A stretch of 64,000 bases of DNA from Saccharothrix sp. HUAS TT1 (GTDB lineage Bacteria; Actinomycetota; Actinomycetes; Mycobacteriales; Pseudonocardiaceae): positions 6,324,001-6,388,000 of the forward strand of contig NZ_CP160453.1 in assembly GCF_040744945.1 (NCBI RefSeq), given 5' to 3'. The notes below the pieces were generated by a model. The model did no database searches, had not been told where the DNA came from, and was given only the letters and a program-made list of their open reading frames with translations. Each line of letters opens with the position of its first letter. Within the stretch, counting starts at the first letter, position 1. Positions 33,641 to 42,898 of the stretch are shown piece after piece. The translations under genes and the position numbers were made by a program.

Positions 33641-34978
33641 TCACCGAACGGCCGCCCCCGCCCTCGCGTACCGGCTGAGCGGCCTGGGCAGCCCGTAGTG
33701 CTCCCGCAGGGTCCGGCCGGTGTACTCGGTGCGGAACAGGCCGCGGCGGCGCAGCAGCGGGACCACGTGGTCGACGAAGTCCGCCAGCCCGGACGGCAGG
33801 AGTGGCGGCATCACGTTGAACCCGTCCGCCGCGCCCGTGGTGAACCACCGCTCGACGTGGTCGGCGACCTGCTCGGGGGTGCCGGCCACCACCTGGTGCC
33901 CGCGCCCGCCGCCGAGCCGGCCGAGGAGCTGCCGCAGCGTCAGCCGCTCCCGTTCGGCCAGGTCGCGGACCAGTTCGAAGCGGCTCTTGGCGCCGTTGAC
34001 GAGGTCGACCGGCGGCAGCTCGGGCAGCCGCTCGTCCAGCGGGTGGTCGGTGAGGTCGACGCCGACCAGCTCGGTCAGCTGCCGCACCGCCCGCGCCGGG
34101 ACGATCAACCCGTCCAGCTCGTCGGCCAGCCGCTTCGCCTCCGTCTCCGTGCCGCCGAGCACCGGGACGATGCCCGGCAGCACCTTGACGTCGTCGGCCG
34201 ACCGGCCCCGGGCGGTCACCCGGCGCTTGAGGTCGGCGTAGAACGCGGTCGCGTCGCCGTGGGTCTGGTGGGCGGTGAACACGGCCTCCGCCCACGCCGC
34301 CGCGAACGCCCTGCCGTCCGCGCTCGACCCGGCCTGCACGAGCAGCGGGCGCCCCTGTGGGCTGCGCACCGCGTTCAGCGGCCCGCGCACCGAGAAGAAC
34401 GGGCCCCGGTGGTTGACCTCGTGCACCTTGGCGTCGTCGGCGAACACGCCGGACTCGCGGTCCACGACCAGCGCGTCGTCCTCCCACGAGTCCCACAGCG
34501 CGGTGGCGACCTCCAGGAACTCGTCGGCGCGCCGGTAGCGCTCGGCGTGCTCGGCGTTGACCTCGCGGTTGAAGTTCTGCGCCGACCGGTCGCCCGCCGT
34601 GGTGACGACGTTCCAGCCGGCCCGGCCGCCGCTGATGTGGTCGAGCGAGGAGAACAGCCGGGCCAGGTTGTAGGGCTCGCTGAAGCCCGTGGACGCGGTC
34701 GCGATCAGCCCGACGTGCTCGGTGGCCTGCGCCAGCGCGGTCAGCAGCGTGATCGGCTCGAACCGGTTGGCGGCGCTGTGCCGGACGTCGCCCCAGATCT
34801 GCACGCCGTCGGCGAGGAACACCGAGTCGAACGTGCCGCGCTCGGCGATCCGCGCCAGGTCGCGGAAGTGCGCGACGTCGTCGGCCGCGCGCGGGTCGGT
34901 GCGCGGGTGCCGCCAAGCCGCCTCGTGGTGGCCGACGCCCATGAGGAACGCGTTCAGGTGGAGCTCTCTCGCGGACAA
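33641..34978 (-). CDS. LLM-class flavin-dependent monooxygenase (NtaA/SnaA/DszA family)
   Basis: FMNH2-dependent monooxygenase of 445 residues. It begins MSARELHLNAFLMGVGHHEAAW, and shows FDSVFLADGVQIWGD, LIATASTGFSEPYNLARLF, SGGRAGWNVVTTAGDRSAQNF and GRPLLVQAGSSADGR, the classic NtaA/DszA blocks. Such enzymes cleave organosulfur compounds or aminopolycarboxylates with reduced flavin from a separate reductase. The start is TTG at 34978 with GGGAG seven bases upstream; no ATG or GTG fits. It is the last gene of the sulfonate-type ABC operon, so desulfurisation of an imported organosulfur compound is the likely role. Confidence 0.88.
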   Translation of the reverse strand: MSARELHLNAFLMGVGHHEAAWRHPRTDPRAADDVAHFRDLARIAERGTFDSVFLADGVQIWGDVRHSAANRFEPITLLTALAQATEHVGLIATASTGFSEPYNLARLFSSLDHISGGRAGWNVVTTAGDRSAQNFNREVNAEHAERYRRADEFLEVATALWDSWEDDALVVDRESGVFADDAKVHEVNHRGPFFSVRGPLNAVRSPQGRPLLVQAGSSADGRAFAAAWAEAVFTAHQTHGDATAFYADLKRRVTARGRSADDVKVLPGIVPVLGGTETEAKRLADELDGLIVPARAVRQLTELVGVDLTDHPLDERLPELPPVDLVNGAKSRFELVRDLAERERLTLRQLLGRLGGGRGHQVVAGTPEQVADHVERWFTTGAADGFNVMPPLLPSGLADFVDHVVPLLRRRGLFRTEYTGRTLREHYGLPRPLSRYARAGAAVR

Positions 34979-34980
34979 CT

Positions 34981-36181
34981 TCAGACTCCCGTTCGGATCG
35001 GGTGGCGCAGGGCGAGGGGGTCGGTGTAGAGGGCGTCGAGCTGGACCGCGCCGGCCGCCACGCCGAGCACGTCCAGGCCGAAGCTGCTGGTCAGCACGGC
35101 GGAGGTGGACGGGCACACCCGGGACGTCGCGGCCACCTCCGCGCGCAGCGCGGCGGCGCACTCGGGTAGCCGGATGACGCCCAGTTCGGTGACCACGACG
35201 ACGTCCGGGCTGACGATGTCGAACAGCAGCGCGGCGGCGCGGCCGACGGTCCGGGCCCGTTCGACCAGCAGCGCGGTGGCCGCCGGGTCACCGGCCGCGG
35301 CCGCGTCGCCCAGGTCGGCGATGGACGGGCGGTCGACCACGCCCTCGCGGAACGCCCGCCCGGCCCAGGCGCGGTCCGAGACCGTGGCCTCCAGGCAGCC
35401 GCGCCGGCCGCACGGGCAGCGGATCGCCGGGTCGCCCAGCGCCAGGTGCGCGACCCCGCCGGCCGCGGACCGGGCGCCCCGGTGCGCGCTGCCGCCGGTG
35501 ATGATCGCGGCGTCCACCACATTGCCGACGAACAGGTGCACCAGCGACTCCCGGTGGCCGGCCGCCCCGAACAGCTGCTCGGCCCGCGCCAGCGCCCGCG
35601 CGTGGCTGTCGACCAGCACCGGCAGGCCGGTCCGGGCGGCGAGCAGGTCGCGCACGGGCACGTCGCGCCAGCCGAGGGAGGTGTGCTCGACCAGCACGCC
35701 CGCGTCCGCGTCGACCCAGCCGCCCGCGGCGACGCCCAGGCCGAGCGGCACGTGGCCGGGCAGCTGCTCGGCGTGCAGCCGGACCAGGTGGTCGGCGGCG
35801 GTCGCGAGGACCTGGTCCGGGTCCCCCGGGTCCCGGTGCGGCACGCGGGCGCGGGCGCGGACCCGGCCGCGCGGGTCGAGCAGCGCCAGCGTGCAGTGCT
35901 CGTGCGCGATGTGGAGACCGGCCACGAAGTGGCTGCCGGTGTCGATGTCGACCAGGGTGTGGGGGCGGCCGACGCCCTGGTACGGCGCGGGTCCGGCGAC
36001 CTCGGCGAGCAGGCCGAGGTCGGTGAGCGCCGCGCAGTTCCGGGTCACCGCGGCCGGGCTGAGCCCGGTCGACCGGGCGATGGTGCTGCGCCACGGCCCC
36101 CTGCCGCAACACCGCGCCCAGCACCACCGCGGCCGCCGAACCGCGCCGGTACCCGCCGGCGGACCCCCACGCGGCGCTCAC
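34981..36181 (-). pseudogene. ROK-family transcriptional regulator, frameshifted
   Basis: The coding region is split by one base. From GTG 36181 (overlapping the permease stop) the frame reads GSAAAVVLGAVLRQG and then derails at a run of five C (36097-36101, G on the coding strand). Removing one G restores PWRSTIARSTGLSPAAVTRN, the winged-helix N-terminus of ROK repressors. It joins the long second frame (CAALTDLGLLAEVAG onward), which carries the sugar-kinase-like body, GGVAHLALGD, CPCGRRGCLE and FDIVSPDVVVV. Restored length would be about 399 residues. This is either a real null mutation of the operon's regulator or a homopolymer sequencing error. It sits between the permease and the monooxygenase. 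Confidence 0.8.
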
Positions 36182-37020
36182 GCGCCGACCGGGACGCGCC
36201 AGGACGTGAACCGGCGTTCCAGGGCGACCAGCAGCTGGTTGAACAGCACGCCGATGGCCGAGATCGTGATGATCCCCGCGTACATCCGGGGGATGGCGAA
36301 GTTGTACTGCGAGGCGTTGACCAGGTGGCCGAGCCCGGCCTTGGCGCCGACCATCTCGGCCGCGACCAGCACCAGGATCGACACCGCGCCCGCCAGCCGG
36401 ATGCCGGTGAACACGGTCGGCGCCGACGCGGGCAGGATCACCTTCCGGAACAGCCGCGGCCCGGACAGGTCGACCGACCTGGCCAGCCGGAGCAGGGTCG
36501 GGTCGACGTCGCGCACCGCGCTGATCGTGTTCAGCAGGACCGGCCAGGCGCAGGCGTAACAGACGATCGCGATCTTCGACGTCTCGCCGATGCCGAGCAG
36601 CAGCACGAACACCGGCAGCAGGGCGAGCGCGGCGGTGTTGCGGAACACCTCCAGCAGCGGTCCGAGCAGCGCGGCGGCCCGCCGGTACCAGCCGATCAGC
36701 AGGCCGAGCGGCACGGCGACCAGCACCGCCAGGCCGAACCCGGTCAGCGAGCGGGTGAGGCTGGCCCGGGTGTCGTCCAGCAACCGGCCGCTGACGAGCA
36801 GGTCCCACCACGCGTCGAGCACGGTCGTGAACGGCGGCAGGAACGTGGCGTCGACCAGGCCGAGCCGGGGCGCGGTCTCCCACACCGCCACGAGCACCGC
36901 GATCGCCGCCACCTTGCCGGACGCGGTCAGCAGCGCGCCCGCGGCGCGGCGGGCGAGGGACGTGCGCGGCCGGACCGGGTCGGGCGCCGCCGCCGGTCGT
37001 GCCTCCAAGAGCGCGGTCAT
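36178..37020 (-). CDS. Sulfonate-type ABC transporter permease (SsuC/TauC-like)
   Basis: Permease of 280 residues with six membrane segments. The coupling loop is VRDVDPTLLRLARSVDLSGPRLFRKVILPASAPTVFTGIRLA, followed by LVAAEMVGAKAGLGHLV and PRMYAGIITISAIGVL, the SsuC/TauC signature. ATG at 37020 overlaps the ATPase stop (ATGA). Confidence 0.9.
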   Translation of the reverse strand: MTALLEARPAAAPDPVRPRTSLARRAAGALLTASGKVAAIAVLVAVWETAPRLGLVDATFLPPFTTVLDAWWDLLVSGRLLDDTRASLTRSLTGFGLAVLVAVPLGLLIGWYRRAAALLGPLLEVFRNTAALALLPVFVLLLGIGETSKIAIVCYACAWPVLLNTISAVRDVDPTLLRLARSVDLSGPRLFRKVILPASAPTVFTGIRLAGAVSILVLVAAEMVGAKAGLGHLVNASQYNFAIPRMYAGIITISAIGVLFNQLLVALERRFTSWRVPVGA

Positions 37021-37838
37021 GCCACCGCCACCTCCTTCTCCTGTTGCTGGGCCCGGGACACCTCGTCGTGCAGCAGGTCCCAGATCCGGTGCCGGTGCCG
37101 GGCGAACTCGGCGCTGCCGCGCGGGTCGTCCTGCCCGGCGCGGTCGCCGAGCTCGATCGGCACCACCTCCTTGACGCGGCCTGGCCGCGAGGTCAGCACG
37201 GCCACCCGCTCGCCCAGGTAGACCGCCTCGTCGATGGAGTGCGTGATGAACACGACGGTCTTGCCGGTGCGCTGCCAGATGCGCAGCAGCTCGTCCTGGA
37301 GCGATTCGCGGGTCTGCGCGTCCAGGGCGGCGAACGGCTCGTCCATCAGCAGCACGGCCGGGTCGTAGGCGAGGCTGCGGGCGATCGCGACCCGCTGCCG
37401 CATCCCGCCGGACAGCTGGTGCGGGTGCCGGTCCTCGAACCCGCCGAGGCCGACCAGGTCGAGGAAGCCGCGGGCCCGGTCGGCCCGCTCCCGCCGGGGC
37501 GCCCCGGCCGCTTCGAGGCCGAACTCGACGTTGCCCTGCGCGGTGCGCCACGGCAGCAGCGCGTACTGCTGGAACACCACGCCCCGGTCCAGCCCCGGCC
37601 CGGTGATCGGGACGCCGTCCAGCAGCACCTCGCCCTCGCTGGGCCCGGTCAGCCCGCCGAGCAGGTCGAGCAGGGTGGACTTGCCGCAGCCGCTCGGCCC
37701 GACCAGGACCAGGAACTCGCCGCGCCGCACGTCGAGGTCGACGCCCCGCACGGCGGTGAACTCGGTGCGCCGCCGGGACGCGCGGTCCTCGACCGTGAAC
37801 CGCTTGGTGACCGCGCGGAAGCTGATGTGGGTGCTCAT
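37017..37838 (-). CDS. Sulfonate-type ABC transporter ATP-binding protein (SsuB/TauB-like)
   Basis: ATPase of 273 residues with Walker A GPSGCGKST, FQQYALLPWRTAQGNVEFGL, signature LSGGMRQR, Walker B VLLMDEPFAALD and VFITHSIDEAVYLGERV. A C-terminal extension of about 35 residues (HRHRIWDLLHDEV) is common in this group. Its ATG overlaps the binding-protein stop, continuing the ATGA/GTGA chain through the operon. Confidence 0.92.
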   Translation of the reverse strand: MSTHISFRAVTKRFTVEDRASRRRTEFTAVRGVDLDVRRGEFLVLVGPSGCGKSTLLDLLGGLTGPSEGEVLLDGVPITGPGLDRGVVFQQYALLPWRTAQGNVEFGLEAAGAPRRERADRARGFLDLVGLGGFEDRHPHQLSGGMRQRVAIARSLAYDPAVLLMDEPFAALDAQTRESLQDELLRIWQRTGKTVVFITHSIDEAVYLGERVAVLTSRPGRVKEVVPIELGDRAGQDDPRGSAEFARHRHRIWDLLHDEVSRAQQQEKEVAVA

Positions 37839-38842
37839 CACGCCGCCAGTTCGTTGAACTCGTTGGTGTACAGGCCGGTGACGTCCACCTGGTCCCGGGT
37901 GACCTCGCCGCGGTCGGCGAGCCAGTCGACCCACAGGGTCAGCTCCCGGTCCAGGATGCGGCCGCCCCGCTCCGCGACGCCGTTGGACTTCCAGTACCGC
38001 AGCGCGGCCGGGTCCTCGTTGCGGCCGCGCCTGGCCAGGATGTCGACCTTGCGCGCCACCACCTCCTCGCGCGGCGTCGTGCGGCTCCACTCGATCGCCT
38101 TCGCCACGCCGCTGACGAACGTGCGCGCGGTGGTCGGGTTCTCCTCCAGGAACCTCTCGGTGAACACGTACGTGCCGGCGGTGAACGCGCCGAGCAGGTC
38201 GAAGTCGGAGAACAGCTTGCGCAGCCCGCCCTTCTCCAGGGCCTTGTCGCGCAGGATGCCGCCGAGGACGCCGACCTCGATCTGCCCCTGCCGCAGCGAC
38301 TGCTCGGTGTTGACCGGCGGGATGGCGATCGGCTCCACCCTCCCGACGTCGTCCGGCGACAGGCCGCCGCGCTTGAGGTGGATGCCGAGCATGGCCTCGT
38401 GGTGCGCGCCGAGGGTGTTCATGCCGACCTTCTTGCCGATCAGGTCGCGGGCGGTCCTGATCGGGCTGTCCTCCGGCACGTAGAAGCCGCTGTAGGCGTG
38501 CTCGTCGGCGCCGTAGTAGCCGATCACCGACTTGATCGGCGCGCCCGCCGCCTTGAGCTTGACCACCGCGCCGTTGAACGCGCCGCCGAAGTCGACCTGG
38601 CCGGTGGCGGCGGACTGGATGTCCTGCGGGCCGCTGGTCGTGTTGCCGACCCACTCCAGCGTCACGTCGCCGAGGTGGCCGAGGTCGGCGGCCAGCTCGG
38701 GCAGCGTCACGTCGCCCGCCCAGCCCTGGTACCGCAGCGCCTTCGTCCCACCGCCGCTGCCGACGGCGGGCGAGCAGCCGACCGCGGCCGCGGACAGGCC
38801 GAGGAGCGTGAGGCCGAGGAAGTTCCGTCGCGTGCTGATCAC
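37838..38842 (-). CDS. Sulfonate/nitrate-type ABC transporter substrate-binding protein (Tat lipoprotein)
   Basis: Binding protein of 334 residues. The N-terminus MISTRRNFLGLTLLGLSAAA contains a twin-Arg motif (TRRNFLG) and ends in a lipobox (VGC), so it is probably a Tat-exported lipoprotein. The body has TSGPQDIQSAATGQVDFGGAF, DLIGKKVGMNTLGAHHEAML and PPVNTEQSLRQGQIEVGVLG, which fit the SsuA/TauA group. GTG at 38842 has AAAGGA about seven bases upstream. It is first in the operon, preceded by a leader peptide and a hairpin, which suggests control by sulfur or cysteine supply. Confidence 0.87.
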   Translation of the reverse strand: MISTRRNFLGLTLLGLSAAAVGCSPAVGSGGGTKALRYQGWAGDVTLPELAADLGHLGDVTLEWVGNTTSGPQDIQSAATGQVDFGGAFNGAVVKLKAAGAPIKSVIGYYGADEHAYSGFYVPEDSPIRTARDLIGKKVGMNTLGAHHEAMLGIHLKRGGLSPDDVGRVEPIAIPPVNTEQSLRQGQIEVGVLGGILRDKALEKGGLRKLFSDFDLLGAFTAGTYVFTERFLEENPTTARTFVSGVAKAIEWSRTTPREEVVARKVDILARRGRNEDPAALRYWKSNGVAERGGRILDRELTLWVDWLADRGEVTRDQVDVTGLYTNEFNELAA

Positions 38843-38881
38843 CGTGGGTCCTTTGCTGGGGAGTGCGGGCAGGTCGGAACT

Positions 38882-38897
38882 CCGGGCGTTCGCCCGG
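38882..38897 (-). promoter_or_regulatory. Hairpin between leader peptide and binding-protein gene
   Basis: A 16-base perfect palindrome (CCGGGCGTTCGCCCGG) lies 31 bases after the leader-peptide stop and about 40 bases before the binding-protein start. Its position fits an attenuator or start-site blocker controlled by translation of the leader. There is no U-run. Confidence 0.4.
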
Positions 38898-38928
38898 GGT
38901 GCGCGGTGCGGGGTGTGCGGTGCGGGTT

Positions 38929-39012
38929 TCAGCGACCGGCGCGACAGGTGGCGGCGGCCTGGCGTCGGAGGTCGACGTGCCGGCGCGAGGTGAGGTAGCG
39001 GGCTTGGCTCAC
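38929..39012 (-). CDS. Putative leader peptide of the sulfonate operon
   Basis: A 27-codon ORF from GTG 39012: MSQARYLTSRRHVDLRR followed by QAAATCRAGR. The core LTSRRHVDLxR and the Cys near the end match short leader peptides that I recall upstream of sulfur-metabolism genes in actinomycetes, where ribosome stalling at Cys is thought to regulate downstream genes. Here it lies 86 bases before the sulfonate binding-protein gene, with a palindrome between. GAGG is ten bases upstream of the start. The remaining gap to the TauD gene (39013-39265) must contain two divergent promoters; I see no firm box there. Confidence 0.7.
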   Translation of the reverse strand: MSQARYLTSRRHVDLRRQAAATCRAGR

Positions 39013-39265
39013 CCGGCAGAGCCTCACACCGGGGTCGGGGGCGGTCAACGCCGTCGCGGGGCGTCCCACATGATGGGGTCGGCGGGCCGCGGGGCTGGAC
39101 AACCGGGGGTTATTTCACCGGCGCAAGGAACCCGCCGGCGGCGATCCCGGTGTCAACCGCGTCCGGGTGCTGGGACGACTTATTTTCCGGCCGCGCGATG
39201 TTGTGGCGGTCGCGTCCGACTGTCCACCGTGGAGTCGACCGCTTTTCCACGAGAGGACTTCGGCG

Positions 39266-40181
39266 ATGACCGCACAGCTTTCCGGCACGATCACCTCCCA
39301 CCGACTCGGCGCGGGCATCGGCGCGCGGGTCGACGGCGTCCGGCTGGGCGGCGACCTGCCCGACCACGCCGTCGCCGCGATCAGGGAGTCGCTGCTGGCG
39401 AACAAGGTGGTGTTCTTCCGCGGCCAGGAGCACCTGGACGACGCGGGTCAGCTCGCGTTCGCCCGACTGCTCGGCGAGCCGACGCTGGCGCACCCCACGG
39501 TCCGGGGCCGGGAGCACGCCAACGTGCTGCCGATCGACTCCGAGCACGGCAAGGCCAACAGCTGGCACACCGACGTCACGTTCGTCGACCGCGTGCCCGC
39601 GATCAGCGTCCTGCGCGCGGTGGAGCTCCCGCCCTACGGCGGCAGCACGGTGTGGGCGAACACCGCGCGCCTACGAGGACCTGCCGCCCGCGTTGAAGGC
39701 GTTGGTCGACCGGCTGTGGGCGGTGCACACCAACGTGTACGACTACGCCGGGCACGTCGACTCGACCCGCATCGGCGGCGTGGACGTGAAGGAGGAGGCG
39801 TACCGCGACGAGTTCCGGTCGCAGCGGTACGAGACCGAGCACCCGCTGGTGCGGGTGCACCCGGAGACCGGCGAGCGGGCGTTGCTGCTCGGCCACTTCG
39901 TCAAGCGGATCGTGGGCCTGACGAGCGGCGAGTCGCACGCGGTCTTCTCGCTGCTGCAGGACCGGGTGACCCGGCTGGAGAACACCGTGCGCTGGCAGTG
40001 GGCCGACGGCGACGTGGCGATCTGGGACAACCGGGCCACGCAGCACTACGGCGTCGCCGACTACGACGACGCGCGCCGCCGGCTGCACCGGATCACCATC
40101 GCGGGCGACGTCCCGGTCAGCGTGGACGGCGTCCCCAGCACCGCGATCACCGGGGACGCCGGGCACTTCTCGGCCCTCTGA
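39266..40181 (+). pseudogene. TauD/TfdA-family 2-oxoglutarate dioxygenase, frameshifted
   Basis: Fe(II)/2-oxoglutarate dioxygenase of the taurine/sulfonate group, split over two frames. Frame one (39266 to about 39672) starts [20 protein letters not shown] and holds NSWHTDVTF with His101 and Asp103. Frame two (from about 39671) reads [19 protein letters not shown] and ends with [20 protein letters not shown], giving the second iron His and the 2-oxoglutarate Arg. The join lies in CGCGCGC (39664-39670). Adding two bases would give [12 protein letters not shown], the normal family sequence. All active-site residues survive, so a sequencing slip or a very recent mutation is likely. GAGAGGA precedes the ATG. 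It is divergent from the sulfonate importer. Confidence 0.85.
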
Positions 40182-40292
40182 CGGGGAATTCCGCGAAACG
40201 CGGCCCAGGGGTGGTTCACTGGACGGCACACCCGGCCACCCGCCGCCGGTCGGGATTCCCCTTGGTCGATGCGGATCAGTTGGAGGAAGACC

Positions 40293-40691
40293 GTGCCCAT
40301 CACCAGGTCGACCCGCGGCGCGCTGCCGGCGCTCGTCCTCGCGGCCGCGCTCGGCGCCGTGCTCGCACCCGCCGCGTCGGCGGCGCCGACCACCGACCTC
40401 ACCATCACCGTCCACGACCCGCTCGGCTCGCAGGTGCGCCAGTACCGGCTCACCTGCGGGCCGGACGGCGGCGACCACCCGCGGCCGGAGGCGGCGTGCG
40501 CGGCGATCGCGGAGGAACCCGGTGCGATCAGGCCCGTGCCGCCGACCGCGAACTGCTTCGACCGCGTCTACGGTCCCGAGCGCGCGAAGGTGAGCGGCGT
40601 GCTGTTCGGCGTCGACGTCGCCTCCGCGTTCAGCCGCGTGAACTCCTGCGAGGAGGACCGCTGGCAGGCGTGGCTCCCGGTGTGGGGCTGA
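40293..40691 (+). CDS. SSI-family (subtilisin inhibitor-like) secreted protease inhibitor
   Basis: Secreted inhibitor of 132 residues, about 102 after cleavage near ASA (residue 30). The start is GTG at 40293, with GGAGGAA about five bases upstream. Four Cys (55, 69, 88, 119) fit the two disulfides of the family, as do [17 protein letters not shown] and [10 protein letters not shown]. The reactive loop reads [10 protein letters not shown]. By alignment with the CxxVYxP loop of SSI, P1 is Arg91, which predicts inhibition of trypsin-like rather than subtilisin-like proteases. The loop has one residue more than classical SSI. Confidence 0.85.
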   Translation: MPITRSTRGALPALVLAAALGAVLAPAASAAPTTDLTITVHDPLGSQVRQYRLTCGPDGGDHPRPEAACAAIAEEPGAIRPVPPTANCFDRVYGPERAKVSGVLFGVDVASAFSRVNSCEEDRWQAWLPVWG

Positions 40692-40697
40692 CCGGCC

Positions 40698-40714
40698 CGG
40701 AGCGGTCCGCTCCG
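40698..40714 (+). terminator. Terminator hairpin after the SSI gene
   Basis: CGGAGCGG and CCGCTCCG pair around a single T, six bases after the stop codon. The stem is short but GC-rich. Confidence 0.45.
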
Positions 40715-40756
40715 CGTTCGGGGTAGTGCGGCCGACGCACCCGACAAGTCCCGGAG

Positions 40757-40770
40757 GAGTTGCGCAACTC
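40757..40770. promoter_or_regulatory. 14-bp palindrome upstream of the exporter operon
   Basis: GAGTTGCGCAACTC is a perfect palindrome 163 bases before the first exporter gene. It may be an operator for the biosynthetic cluster's left edge. No regulator gene of the cluster is visible in the window to match it. Confidence 0.3.
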
Positions 40771-40933
40771 GTCGTGCGGGATCACGAAAGCACTTCCTTG
40801 GTGCGGCTCAAGGCGGTGTGCTTGTATTCGGTGCGAACGAGGCCGTCGGCGGAATGACGGCGACGCACGTGCCGTCAATCCGGGGAATCGGGTTATCGCC
40901 GTCCTTCGGCGCCGGGCGACTCGCGGGAGCACC

Positions 40934-42898
40934 ATGACGACCGGCTCACCTCCTGCTGTCGAGCCCCCGGCCACCGGGTGGCGGGCCACCTGGTGGCGCT
41001 GGGTCGAGGAGGCGGTCCGGCCGCGGTTGCGGATCGTGCGGTTGTTGCCGTCCGGCGGGGTCGGCCTGGTCGCCTCCCTGGCCGTGCTCAACGTCGCGCT
41101 CGGACTGTTGCCGGTGGCGTTCGTGGTCGCGACGAGCGTGCTGGTCGGCGAGGTCCCGGCCGCGGTCGGCGGTGGTGTCGGCAGCCCGGCGTGGGACCGG
41201 CTGACGGTGATCTTCCTGCTCGCCGCCGCGGCGTTCCTGCTCGCCCAGGTCCTCACGCCGCTCGGCAACGCGCTGGGCCAGCAGTTGCGGCGGCGGGTGG
41301 ACAGCGCGCTGCGGGACGAGGCGATGGCGCTGATGCTGCGCCCGGTCGGCATCGGGCCGCTGGAGGACCAGCGCACCCTGGACGAGCTGAGCGAGGCGGT
41401 GCGCGCCTTCGACCGCGAGTGGGGCACGCCCGGTCAGGCGTGCTTCGGCCTGCTGGGGCTGCTCGCCCGCTACACCCGGCTGCTGGCGCTGGTGGTGGTC
41501 ATCGGACTGGCCGTCGCGTGGCCCGCGGGACTGGCGGTCGGCGTGGCGGTGCTGGCGTTCCGCTACGGGCAGCGCGGCGGCCTGCGGAAGTACTCGCGGG
41601 TGTGGCGGGACGTCGTGGGCAAGCAGCGCGAAGTCGGGTACCTGCACGAGCTGACGATGAGCGACGTGGCCGCCAAGGAGATCCGGGTCTACGGCCTGAC
41701 CGGGTGGCTGGCGGACCGCTACGCGGCCGCGTGGGAGACCGTGCGCGACGCCTACGAACGCGCCCGCCGCCGCGTCTACCTGGTCCCGTACCTGGTGATC
41801 ACGTCGGTGGGCCTGCTGCTGGCCGGCGGCGCGATGGTGCACGCCGCCCGGCTCGCCGCGACCGGCCAGGTGGGGCTGACCGCGCTGGCGCTCGGCGTGC
41901 AGGCGGTCGCGCTGGCGATCTCGCTGGGCGGCTACTACCCCGAGGCGGACACCAGCACGCAGTACGCGATGCTGTCGCTGACCGCCTTGCAGCGGCTGCG
42001 GGACCGGCTCGGCGAGCTGGCCGACGAGCAGCGGCCGCCCGGGCGGGCCGAGGTGCCCGCGAGCGCGCCGGTCACCGCGCTGACCTTCGACCGCGTCGAC
42101 TTCCGCTACCCCGGCTCGGACCGGACCGTGCTGGACGGCATCGAGCTGGAGCTGCCCGCCGGGCGCTGCACCGCCGTGGTCGGCGTCAACGGCGCGGGCA
42201 AGACCACCCTGGTGAAGCTGCTGGCGCGGTTGTACGAGCCGACCTCGGGCGCCGTGCGCGCCGACGGCGTGGACATCGCGGAGTTCGACCCGGCGCGGTG
42301 GCGCCGCCGGGTCGGGGTGATCTTCCAGGACTTCGTGCGCTACGAGCTGACCGCGGCGGAGAACATCGCCATGGGCGCGGCGCACGTGCCGGTCGACCGG
42401 GCGGTGGTGCTGCGCGCCGCCGAACGGGCCGGGATCGCCGAGGCGCTGCTCGCCCTGCCGGACGGCCTGGACACGCCGCTGTCGCGGGCCTACCCCGGCG
42501 GCACCGACCTGTCCGGCGGCCAGTGGCAGCGGATCGCCATCGCCCGCGCGCTCTACGCCCTGGAGGCGGGCGCGACGGTCCTGGTGCTGGACGAGCCGAC
42601 CGCGGCGCTGGACGTGCGGGCCGAGGTCGCGTTCTTCGACCGGTTCGTCGAGCTGACCCGCGGCGTCACCTCGCTGCTGATCTCGCACCGGTTCTCCAGC
42701 GTCCGGCGCGCCGACCACATCGTCGTCGTGGACGGCGGGCGGGTGGTCGAGCGCGGCTCGCACGACGAGCTGATCGCGGCGGGCGGTCACTACGCGCGGC
42801 TGTTCGCGTTGCAGGCGGAGCGGTTCGCGCACGGCCTCGACGTCGAGGACGGCGACGTGGTCGACGCGTCGGCCGGGGCACGGGAGGTCGGCCGGTGA
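40934..42898 (+). CDS. ABC exporter, fused membrane/ATPase subunit 1
   Basis: A 654-residue half-transporter with an N-terminal membrane domain of about six segments (to about 370) and a C-terminal ATPase: Walker A GVNGAGKTT, FQDFVRYELTAAENIA, signature LSGGQWQR, Walker B VLVLDEPTAALD, ISHRFSSVRRADH. The FQDFxRYEL block is common in exporters of actinomycete peptide clusters. ATG at 40934 follows GGGAG. It overlaps the second exporter gene by four bases, so the two probably form a heterodimer that exports the cluster product and gives self-protection. Confidence 0.9.
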   Translation: MTTGSPPAVEPPATGWRATWWRWVEEAVRPRLRIVRLLPSGGVGLVASLAVLNVALGLLPVAFVVATSVLVGEVPAAVGGGVGSPAWDRLTVIFLLAAAAFLLAQVLTPLGNALGQQLRRRVDSALRDEAMALMLRPVGIGPLEDQRTLDELSEAVRAFDREWGTPGQACFGLLGLLARYTRLLALVVVIGLAVAWPAGLAVGVAVLAFRYGQRGGLRKYSRVWRDVVGKQREVGYLHELTMSDVAAKEIRVYGLTGWLADRYAAAWETVRDAYERARRRVYLVPYLVITSVGLLLAGGAMVHAARLAATGQVGLTALALGVQAVALAISLGGYYPEADTSTQYAMLSLTALQRLRDRLGELADEQRPPGRAEVPASAPVTALTFDRVDFRYPGSDRTVLDGIELELPAGRCTAVVGVNGAGKTTLVKLLARLYEPTSGAVRADGVDIAEFDPARWRRRVGVIFQDFVRYELTAAENIAMGAAHVPVDRAVVLRAAERAGIAEALLALPDGLDTPLSRAYPGGTDLSGGQWQRIAIARALYALEAGATVLVLDEPTAALDVRAEVAFFDRFVELTRGVTSLLISHRFSSVRRADHIVVVDGGRVVERGSHDELIAAGGHYARLFALQAERFAHGLDVEDGDVVDASAGAREVGR

